Source: Pseudomonadota bacterium (GTDB lineage Bacteria; Pseudomonadota; Alphaproteobacteria; Rhizobiales; Rhizobiaceae). From it: a DNA stretch of 7,110 nt. The DNA lies in the NCBI GenBank assembly GCA_023451915.1, contig JAEXXS010000285.1, positions 1-7,110 on the forward strand. The letters run 5' to 3'. Under the pieces are notes generated by a model. It was not told the DNA's origin, searched no databases, and saw only the letters and a program-made list of their open reading frames with translations. Below are positions 1 through 5,577 of the stretch, piece after piece (the first letter of the stretch is position 1; the number at the start of each line of letters is the position of its first letter). The translations under genes and the position numbers were made by a program.

Positions 1-42
1 CTTGAAACTATCTTCGGACAGGACGGGCTCAAAAACAAATAG
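1..42 (+). CDS. Possible C-terminal end of a plus-strand gene (partial, unidentified)
   Basis: Reading frame 1 is open from the window edge to a TAG at 40-42 and encodes LETIFGQDGLKNK. If real, this is the tail of a gene that starts outside the window and converges on the FrmR-like repressor gene, whose stop codon is 18 bp further on. Thirteen codons are too few to identify a family, and a second frame is also open here to position 72. The reverse strand of 1-60 has no ATG or obvious ribosome binding site, so a partner gene following the repressor cannot be shown inside the window either. This is a tentative call. Confidence 0.3.
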   Translation, partial: LETIFGQDGLKNK

Positions 43-60
43 TTCGTTCGGTTTGGCGTC

Positions 61-351
61 CTATTTCAGATAGGTGCGCAAAATTTGCATGATCTGGTCG
101 ATCTCGGCATCCGGGTCTGTCGCGACACCGCGCACAATGGTCTCGCGCGCTTGACCAAATGTCTCGCGGAAGTGGCTTTCCAGAACTTCCGCCATCAGGC
201 CATTGGCCGCGCCGCGCAGGGCTGCGATCTGCTGCAGCAGCGCCGCGCATTCCGTGCCCGCTTCCACAGCGCGTTCCAACGCTTCCGCCTGACCGCGAAT
301 GCGGCGAAGGCGCGTCAGCGCACGCTTTTTGTCTTCCGGTGAATGCGGCAT
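61..351 (-). CDS. Formaldehyde- or metal-sensing transcriptional repressor, FrmR/RcnR/CsoR (DUF156) family
   Basis: This 96-residue protein has the normal length of the all-helical FrmR/RcnR/CsoR repressors. These bind DNA as tetramers and release it when a cysteine-centred site is occupied. The stretch from residue 5 to 65 closely resembles E. coli FrmR as I remember it, including [20 protein letters not shown] and [11 protein letters not shown]. Key positions are Pro2, His3, Cys35, His60 and Thr64. Pro2 plus Cys35 is the formaldehyde-reactive pair of FrmR, and Thr64 is FrmR-like, where RcnR has His. His3, however, is an RcnR feature, so a nickel/cobalt regulator such as rhizobial DmeR is a real alternative. 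The ATG is preceded by GGGAGG at a suitable distance. The gene has its own promoter with an operator inside it, which suggests autorepression. The usual partner (frmA/frmB, or the exporter dmeF) is not in the window. Confidence 0.9.
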   Translation of the reverse strand: MPHSPEDKKRALTRLRRIRGQAEALERAVEAGTECAALLQQIAALRGAANGLMAEVLESHFRETFGQARETIVRGVATDPDAEIDQIMQILRTYLK

Positions 352-372
352 GAAACCTCCCGATCCCGCGAG

Positions 373-401
373 AAGCTATATACTGCAGGGGAGTATGTCA
401 A
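373..401 (-). promoter_or_regulatory. Promoter of the FrmR-like repressor gene
   Basis: Read on the minus strand, a perfect -35 hexamer TTGACA (396-401) is followed by an AT-rich -10 region. The best hexamers are TATAGC (375-380, spacing 15) or TAGCTT (373-378, spacing 17). The GGGAGG ribosome binding site and the ATG at 351 follow. The spacer between the hexamers is almost entirely the operator described separately, so a bound repressor would block RNA polymerase directly. The exact -10 and start point cannot be fixed by eye. Confidence 0.65.
380..396. promoter_or_regulatory. Operator for the FrmR/RcnR-type repressor (ATACT-N7-AGTAT)
   Basis: A perfect 5-bp inverted repeat, ATACT and AGTAT, flanks a 7-bp G-rich centre (GCAGGGG on the plus strand). 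This matches the known architecture of RcnR boxes, TACT-(G/C tract)-AGTA, and the related AT-flanked G/C-tract sites of FrmR and DmeR. It lies 28 bp upstream of the repressor start codon, between the -35 and -10 elements. That the neighbouring repressor binds it is inferred from the family pattern and position. Confidence 0.75.
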
Positions 402-405
402 TTGC

Positions 406-460
406 TCCTGAAACGTCTTTTTCAGGAACGGTTTTGCGCGCAGGAGGGGATACGCGCAAA
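406..460. repeat. Two adjacent inverted repeats between the acetyltransferase and repressor genes
   Basis: The first structure has perfect 8-bp arms, TCCTGAAA (406-413) and TTTCAGGA (420-427), with a 6-nt loop. Five bases on, a second has perfect 8-bp arms, TTTGCGCG (433-440) and CGCGCAAA (453-460), with a 12-nt G-rich loop. They lie downstream of the acetyltransferase gene (stop at 479) and immediately upstream of the repressor's -35 box at 401. Neither is followed by a U-run on the minus strand, so they are not textbook intrinsic terminators. They could still slow read-through into the repressor promoter or protect the mRNA 3' end. The paired layout suggests a dispersed intergenic repeat, which one window cannot show. 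Confidence 0.55.
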
Positions 461-478
461 CCCTTGTTTCAAGCTGTA

Positions 479-925
479 TCAGGCCGGTTTTTGCCGGCGC
501 ATATGGATCAGCGGGTAGGGGCGTCCCTGATCGTCGGTTTCGGAACGGCCGGTTTCGATGAAGCCCATATGCCGGTAGAAGCCGAGGGCTTGCGTGTTCT
601 GCTCATTCACATCCACGGTCAGCATGCCGCCATTGAGGGATTGCGCGTGGGCAATAAGCCGCGTGCCAATGCCCTTGCCACGCTGTTCTGGCGCGATGAA
701 CAGGCTGTCGATCTGGTTGTCGGTCAGGCCCATGAAGCCGACAGGCTTGCCGTCGTTCTCGATGATCCACACTTCAGCATTGGGCAGATATTGCTCGGAT
801 ACGAGGGTTTCTATTTCCCGGAAATCGTCGGGGCTTAGAAAGTCGTGCGTGGCACGCACGCTGGCTCGCCAGATTTCGGTGAGAGCAGGCGCGTCGGTCG
901 CGCTTGATAGGCGGATTGGAGGCAT
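479..925 (-). CDS. GNAT-family N-acetyltransferase, YjaB-like
   Basis: This 148-residue protein is a single GNAT domain expected to transfer an acetyl group from acetyl-CoA to an amine. Its substrate is unknown. The acetyl-CoA pyrophosphate loop is visible as QRGKGIG (residues 81-87), after the strand IDSLFIAPE. The C-terminal strand-helix is VDVNEQNTQALGFYRHMGF (103-122), and Tyr117 is at the position often used as general acid in GNATs. The motifs ATHDFLS, VNEQN, GFY..(V/M)GF and the GRSE.DD.G.PYPL tail match my recollection of E. coli YjaB over the full length. The ATG has AGGAA about 8 nt upstream. It lies 34 bp after the hexosaminidase stop on the same strand, with no evident promoter in that gap, so co-transcription is likely. 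A functional link to amino sugars is not supported by anything in the protein itself. Confidence 0.9.
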   Translation of the reverse strand: MPPIRLSSATDAPALTEIWRASVRATHDFLSPDDFREIETLVSEQYLPNAEVWIIENDGKPVGFMGLTDNQIDSLFIAPEQRGKGIGTRLIAHAQSLNGGMLTVDVNEQNTQALGFYRHMGFIETGRSETDDQGRPYPLIHMRRQKPA

Positions 926-959
926 GTGTGTTCCTGACAGAATAGGTACGAAAGGCCTT

Positions 960-2687
960 CTACCATTTTATCAGTTCGGACTTAAAGAAGCCGATTTTAC
1001 TTTTCTCCCAGACCGTTCCATGCGCGGGAAGGGCCGCGCTATGCCTCTGCCATGGGCTGTTGGAAACCGTGCTCCACCCCTTTTGCGCCATGCCGGGCAG
1101 GCGCGGCAGGATCAGAAAGGTCAGATCGCCGAAACTCTCGATCGTTTCGCACCAGATCGCCGCCCCCACCCCCGCAATATGCGCATTCTTGCCCCCGCCC
1201 GGCAGGGATTTGCCCGGTTTCCAGTCGTAATATTCCTCGACGGTCTGGGGTCGATAGGCGCGCAGCCCAAGACGTGCCTTGAGCGCGTTCTGCTCCGGGA
1301 GAATGGAGGCTTCCTTATAGGGAACGTCGAGATAGCTATGGGCAAAGGGCGTGAGCAGGATCGGAAGCTCCCGCTCCATCGCGCGGTTGAGGTCGTTCAC
1401 ACTGTTTTGGACATTCTTGACGACCATTTTCTGCAACAGAAGCGCCTGTTGCGATCCCATCTGCGCGCCGAGTTCCATATTGGCGTAGCGCGGGTCGGTG
1501 GAAATCCAGTGCTGAACGACGATATCGCGGTGGAGACCGGCCCGCATGGTTTCCTGACAGGCGATCGGCTTCTTCCCCGCCAGCACTGCCACCTTGTGCT
1601 GATGCCGCACGAACTTCGTATAAAGCTGCTCCGGCATTCCAAAAGCTTCATCGCCGCCGATATCGAGCCAACGTCCGGGAAAGACATCCGACAGATAGGC
1701 GACAATCTCCTCATAGACCTTGAAGCTTGCAGGCAGATCGGGGTTGAGCCAGGCGCGATGCTGCACCACGCCCGGCATCAGTTCAAAACGCTGCACATTG
1801 CTGTTCATCGCCAGTTCCGGGTGAAGCCTGACCAGCGCAGCCGCATGGCCGGGCGCATCGGAAGAGGGGATAACGGTGATGTGGCGCGCCTTAGCATAGG
1901 CGACGATTTCCCGCAGATCGGCGCGACTATAGATGGGCTCGTTATCCGTCTGTTTGCCCTCCGGTCGGGCAGCTTCAATGCGCCATGCCTCATCATCGGT
2001 AAGATGAAGATCGAGCGCGTTGAATTTATAGAACGCAATCAGATCGATGACCGTTTTGATCTCGATGGTCGTGAAATAATGCCGGGCAACATCGAGATGG
2101 AAACTGCGCCATTTGTAATGCGGGCCATCCACGATGCGGACCATGGGAATTTCGATGCCGCCTGCATCCTGTTGCGGTGCGGTGGCGAAAAGCTGCAAAA
2201 GCGTGGTCAGGCCCATGGCAAGGCCTTGGCTGCTCTGCGCCTTGATGACGACACCGGTCGCGTCGGCGCGCAGAAAATAGCGCTCGTCCAGATCGTCCTG
2301 CTCGGCGGGCGAGAGACCTTTGGCCAGGCGAGCCTCCCCGATTTCTGGCACCGGGCCGATTTTCAGATGAATGACGCCCTTCGGCGAATTCGTGCTGGAA
2401 CGCGGTGCGTTTTCGAGTTTTATTTCCGAAAAGGGACGTAATGCTTGCTTGAAAACACCAATATTGGTTTCAACAACGGGATCATCATAGGTGATGCTCG
2501 CACCGCTTTCGATGCGGAGTGTTCCGCCCAAACTCCTGATCCTGTGGGGTGTGGGGATCAGAGGAATGGCCGCATCCGCGTCTTTCGCCGCCGCGCGGGC
2601 TGGAGCGGCGAAACACGATATCGCCAGACTAGCTGTCAGGCTTGAAAGAAGAAAACCTTTTAAAAAATCTCTTTTGCTAATATTCAT
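960..2687 (-). CDS. Exported beta-N-acetylhexosaminidase, glycoside hydrolase family 20
   Basis: This 575-residue enzyme should release terminal N-acetylglucosamine or N-acetylgalactosamine from glycans by the substrate-assisted GH20 mechanism. The N-terminus has a Tat-like start (SKRDFLK, residues 4-10), a hydrophobic stretch (about 11-28) and a likely cleavage site at ARA (30-32), which places it in the periplasm. Lys-Arg replaces the usual twin arginine, so Sec export is also possible. A GH20b-type domain covers about 41-185. The catalytic barrel starts near SFHLDVARHYF (195-205) and includes LHLTDDEAWRIE (227-238), SSDAPGH (275-281) and the catalytic pair Asp346-Glu347. It ends with an IWCET...ILPRLPGMAQKGWS segment (511-539). 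One oddity is that the motif usually written HxGGDE reads DIGGDE (342-347), with Asp at the His position. The gene diverges from hrpB and precedes the acetyltransferase gene. GGGGAA about 11 nt before the ATG is a modest ribosome binding site. Confidence 0.93.
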   Translation of the reverse strand: MNISKRDFLKGFLLSSLTASLAISCFAAPARAAAKDADAAIPLIPTPHRIRSLGGTLRIESGASITYDDPVVETNIGVFKQALRPFSEIKLENAPRSSTNSPKGVIHLKIGPVPEIGEARLAKGLSPAEQDDLDERYFLRADATGVVIKAQSSQGLAMGLTTLLQLFATAPQQDAGGIEIPMVRIVDGPHYKWRSFHLDVARHYFTTIEIKTVIDLIAFYKFNALDLHLTDDEAWRIEAARPEGKQTDNEPIYSRADLREIVAYAKARHITVIPSSDAPGHAAALVRLHPELAMNSNVQRFELMPGVVQHRAWLNPDLPASFKVYEEIVAYLSDVFPGRWLDIGGDEAFGMPEQLYTKFVRHQHKVAVLAGKKPIACQETMRAGLHRDIVVQHWISTDPRYANMELGAQMGSQQALLLQKMVVKNVQNSVNDLNRAMERELPILLTPFAHSYLDVPYKEASILPEQNALKARLGLRAYRPQTVEEYYDWKPGKSLPGGGKNAHIAGVGAAIWCETIESFGDLTFLILPRLPGMAQKGWSTVSNSPWQRHSAALPAHGTVWEKSKIGFFKSELIKW

Positions 2688-2877
2688 CCCGATAAATTCC
2701 CCAATATTGTCTATTTAATAAATATTATGGGAAATTCCGTGAATAAAATATATGGCAATAGTTTTGACGCGCCCTGTCGGGTGCTGGTGCCTATTCGGGC
2801 TGGTTTCGAATATGGATAATGGCTTGCGCTTGTGGGATAAGCACGAACGCTGCTGCCCCTGTCTGACGGATATTCTT
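2688..2877. promoter_or_regulatory. Divergent control region between the hexosaminidase gene and hrpB
   Basis: About 190 bp separates the hexosaminidase ATG from the proposed hrpB start. The first 65 bp is strikingly AT-rich compared with the genes around it and should hold both promoters, but I cannot place convincing -35/-10 pairs for either strand. An imperfect inverted repeat lies inside: AAATTCCCCAATATT (2694-2708) against AATATTATGGGAAATT (2721-2736), a possible operator or cruciform. The remaining part (2752-2877) is open in the hrpB frame but is read here as mostly untranslated leader. A 12-bp exact direct repeat, TTTTGACGCGCC, occurs at 2762-2773 and 2876-2887, the second copy covering the proposed start. 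Confidence 0.45.
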
Positions 2878-5334
2878 TTGACGCGCCTGCCCGATCTTCC
2901 CGTTACAAACATTCTGCCGCAACTGGATGCGGCGATGGACACCCATGCAAGCGCGGTGCTTGTTGCGCCGCCGGGCGCGGGCAAGACGACATTGGTGCCG
3001 ATCCATATGCTGGATGCGAAGTGGCGCGGCGATGGCATGATTGTGCTTCTGGAGCCGCGGCGACTTGCTGCCCGCGCGGCTGCCCGCCGCATGGCCGAGC
3101 TTCTGGGCGAAGAGCCCGGCGAAACGGTCGGTTATCGCATGCGTCTGGAAAACAAGGTGTCGAACAGGACGAAAATCCTCGTCGTTACCGAGGGCGTCTT
3201 TGCGCGAATGATCCTTGACGATCCTGACCTCAAGGGTGTGGCGGCGGTGCTGTTCGACGAGTTTCACGAGCGTAGCCTCGATGCGGATTTTGGGCTGGCT
3301 CTGGCGCTCGATGTGCAGGCCGCCTTGCGCGACGATCTGAAAATTCTGGTCATGTCGGCAACGCTCGACGGAGCGCGCGTAGCAGCACTTCTCGGCGACG
3401 CGCCGGTGATTGAAAGTGAAGGCCGGGCCTTTCCCGTCGATATTCGTTATCGCGAACGCAAAGCCGACGAGCGCGTGGAAGATGCAATGGCGCGCAGCAT
3501 TCGCGATGCGCTGGCCGACGAGACCGGCAGTATTCTGGCTTTTCTGCCGGGGCAGGGCGAAATCGAGCGCACGGTTCGCCTTCTGGAAGATCGCGTACCG
3601 GACCATGTGATGCTTGCGCCGCTTTATGGCGCGATGGAAGGCCGCGATCAGGATGCGGCGATCAAACCTGCGCCGAAAGGCAAACGCAAGGTGGTTCTGG
3701 CGACCTCGATTGCCGAAACCTCCATCACGATTGACGGCGTGCGCGTGGTGATTGACAGCGGCCTTGCCCGCCTGCCGAAATATGAACCGGCCACCGGCCT
3801 GACGCGACTGGAAACCGTACGCACATCTCGCGCCAGCGCCGATCAGCGGGCGGGCCGCGCCGGGCGAACGGAGCCGGGCATCGCCATTCGTCTCTGGCAT
3901 CAGGGGCAGACGGCGGCGCTGCCCGCCTTCTCGCCGCCGGAAATTCTGGAGGCCGACCTGTCCGGCCTGGTACTCGACAGCGCCGCATGGGGCGTGACTG
4001 ATCCGGCAACGCTTGCTTTACTCGATGCACCGCCGAAACCGGCGCTGAATGAAGCGCGCGCTTTGCTGCGCAGGCTCGGTGCGCTGGATGAAGCCGGCCG
4101 CCTGACAGCCGATGGCGAAGCCATGCGCCAGCTCGCTCTGCCTGCACGCCTTGCCCATATGGTGGCCGAGGCGGGCAAGCGCGGTGAGGCTTTAAAGGCT
4201 GCCGAACTGGCCGTGCTTTTGACGGAACGCGGCCTTGGCGGCAACGAGACCGATCTCGACACGCGCTTTTCACGCTTTCGCAATGACCGCTCGGACCGCG
4301 CCCAAAGGGCCAAGGGGCTGGCAAAGCGTCTTGCCGCCAATGTGCTAAATCAGGGTGCGCCCGCTGGATCGGGCATTGGTCGCATGCTGATCGACGCCTA
4401 TCCCGACCGGATTGCCAGAGCGCGCGGCCAAACCGGGCAGTTCCTGCTGGCCAATGGACGCGGCGGCGAGGTGGATAGCGCGATAAGTCTCAGCCGCGCA
4501 CCCTGGCTGGTGGTGACCGACATGTCGGGCAAGGCAGGCCGTGCGCGCATTCTTTCGGCGGCGCAAGTGTCGGAAGCGGAAATCCGGTCAGCCCTTGGCG
4601 AGCGGATCGAGAGCGGACGACAGGTCGTCTACGATACCGAAAAGAACGCGCTCAGGGCGCGTGAAGCGGTGCGCATCGGGGCTATCGCCTTATCAGAAAA
4701 GCCGCTGGCCGCACCATCGGGCAGCGTTGCCGATGAGGGCGTGATTGCCGCCGTGCGCGAACATGGGCTTGGCATTCTGCCCTGGGGCAAGGAAGCCGAT
4801 ATTCTGCGCCGCCGTCTTGGCTGGCTCTATCGCGGGCTTGGCGATCCATGGCCATCCATGGAAGACGAACATCTGCTTGAAACATTGGACGACTGGCTGC
4901 TGCCTTTCCTGACCGGCGAAGCGCAGCTCGACCGGATTCCCGGTCAAGTGTTGAAAAACGGCCTGATGAGCCTTGTGCCCTTCGACCTTCAGCGCAGCGT
5001 GGATCAATTCGCGCCCACCCACTTCACCGTGCCGACCGGTTCGCATATCCCGATCCGCTACGATGCCGAAGAGCCTGTGCTTGCAGTCCGCGTGCAGGAA
5101 TTGTTCGGCCTCAGCCAGCATCCGTCCATCGCCAATGGCAAGGTGCCCTTGCTGCTGGAACTTCTGTCGCCCGCCCATCGCCCGATCCAGATCACCCGCG
5201 ATCTGCCGGGCTTCTGGAAAGGTTCATGGGCCGATGTGCGGTCCGATATGCGTGGACGCTATCCCAAACATGTCTGGCCGGAAGACCCGGCCAATGCAGA
5301 AGCAACGCGCCGGGCAAAGCCGCGCGGAACCTAA
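2878..5334 (+). CDS. hrpB: ATP-dependent RNA helicase-like protein HrpB (DEAH/RHA family)
   Basis: With the TTG start at 2878 the protein has 818 residues, typical for HrpB, a bacterial DEAH-box NTPase whose cellular role is still poorly defined. Helicase motifs, numbered from this start, are Walker A APPGAGKT (30-37), DEFH in place of DEAH (127-130, normal in HrpB), SAT (160-162) and motif VI QRAGRAGR (323-330). A winged-helix/helicase-associated region follows. The HrpB-specific C-terminal domain is complete and ends in the typical PKHVWPEDP...TRRAKPR tail. The frame stays open upstream to ATGs at 2812 and 2752. The added residues are rich in Cys and Trp (CWC, CCPC), lack a good ribosome binding site and have no counterpart in the family, which normally begins near LPDLPVT. 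The start is therefore an inference; the rest is certain. A palindromic element follows the stop directly. Confidence 0.95.
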   Translation: MTRLPDLPVTNILPQLDAAMDTHASAVLVAPPGAGKTTLVPIHMLDAKWRGDGMIVLLEPRRLAARAAARRMAELLGEEPGETVGYRMRLENKVSNRTKILVVTEGVFARMILDDPDLKGVAAVLFDEFHERSLDADFGLALALDVQAALRDDLKILVMSATLDGARVAALLGDAPVIESEGRAFPVDIRYRERKADERVEDAMARSIRDALADETGSILAFLPGQGEIERTVRLLEDRVPDHVMLAPLYGAMEGRDQDAAIKPAPKGKRKVVLATSIAETSITIDGVRVVIDSGLARLPKYEPATGLTRLETVRTSRASADQRAGRAGRTEPGIAIRLWHQGQTAALPAFSPPEILEADLSGLVLDSAAWGVTDPATLALLDAPPKPALNEARALLRRLGALDEAGRLTADGEAMRQLALPARLAHMVAEAGKRGEALKAAELAVLLTERGLGGNETDLDTRFSRFRNDRSDRAQRAKGLAKRLAANVLNQGAPAGSGIGRMLIDAYPDRIARARGQTGQFLLANGRGGEVDSAISLSRAPWLVVTDMSGKAGRARILSAAQVSEAEIRSALGERIESGRQVVYDTEKNALRAREAVRIGAIALSEKPLAAPSGSVADEGVIAAVREHGLGILPWGKEADILRRRLGWLYRGLGDPWPSMEDEHLLETLDDWLLPFLTGEAQLDRIPGQVLKNGLMSLVPFDLQRSVDQFAPTHFTVPTGSHIPIRYDAEEPVLAVRVQELFGLSQHPSIANGKVPLLLELLSPAHRPIQITRDLPGFWKGSWADVRSDMRGRYPKHVWPEDPANAEATRRAKPRGT

Positions 5335-5476
5335 CACGACAGTTGCATTCTTCGTGATGCCGGACTGCAAAGAGCAATTTTCTGCGCTCCGGTGCTCACG
5401 TACTTTAGGTACGCTCCGCTCCGGTGCTCGCAAATCCCTCTTTTCGCCACGGCCTGACGAATTTGCAACTGTCGTG
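5335..5476. repeat. 142-bp imperfect palindromic element, Bru-RS-like
   Basis: The ends are perfect 13-bp inverted repeats, CACGACAGTTGCA (5335-5347) and its complement (5464-5476). The pairing continues imperfectly inward: TTCGTGATGCCG on the left corresponds to TTCGTCAGGCCG on the reversed right arm, and AAAGAGnnATTT occurs in both. The centre is a short hairpin, CGTAC (5399-5403), loop TTTAG, GTACG (5409-5413). A 13-bp direct repeat, CGCTCCGGTGCTC, flanks it at 5385-5397 and 5417-5429. The element starts right after the hrpB stop and carries no gene. Its size and palindromic form recall Bru-RS1/Bru-RS2, the roughly 105-bp dispersed palindromes of Brucella, but membership is not proven. It could fold into one long RNA hairpin and end or stabilise hrpB transcripts. 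Confidence 0.8.
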
Positions 5477-5529
5477 CTAAAACGAAGCCTTAACCGCCTG
5501 CGACCGGATAACGCAGTTCCGCTTGCATT

Positions 5530-5571
5530 CCTGTCTTCGCTTGCCCCATAAGGGGCAGGATAGAGGGACAG
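5530..5571 (+). promoter_or_regulatory. Hairpin in the regB leader next to the ribosome binding site
   Basis: A perfect 6-bp stem, TGCCCC (5542-5547) with GGGGCA (5552-5557), closes a 4-nt ATAA loop and lies 20 bp before the regB ATG. An outer 5-bp pairing, CTGTC (5531-5535) with GACAG (5567-5571), would enclose it and take in the end of the purine-rich ribosome binding site GAGGGA (5563-5568). The structure could modulate regB translation. A weak promoter-like pair, TTGCAT (5523-5528) and CATAAG (5547-5552), overlaps it; if that were the promoter, only the 3' part would be transcribed. Confidence 0.4.
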
Positions 5572-5577
5572 CAAAAC

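Noticed and set aside
594..2441. A 615-codon open frame on the plus strand, antisense to the acetyltransferase and hexosaminidase genes
   Set aside because: The opposite strand encodes two well-recognised proteins with conserved motifs along their length. The plus-strand translation shows no recognisable domain and is a by-product of GC-rich codon use.
2762..2887. 12-bp exact direct repeat TTTTGACGCGCC at 2762-2773 and 2876-2887
   Set aside because: Only two copies 114 bp apart, with no matching flanks and no element boundaries between them. It may be chance and does not support a mobile element.
2791..3900. A 369-codon open frame on the minus strand inside hrpB
   Set aside because: It lies opposite the helicase motifs of hrpB, has an Arg/His/Ala-rich composition typical of antisense frames and matches no family I know.
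5335..5476. Reading the palindromic element as an insertion sequence or CRISPR
   Set aside because: It has no transposase frame, is only 142 bp long and has a single palindromic unit without spaced direct repeats.
4973..5551. A 192-codon plus-strand frame overlapping the hrpB 3' end and the palindromic element
   Set aside because: It is in another frame from the conserved HrpB C-terminal domain and has the Arg/Pro/Ser-rich composition of a shadow frame.
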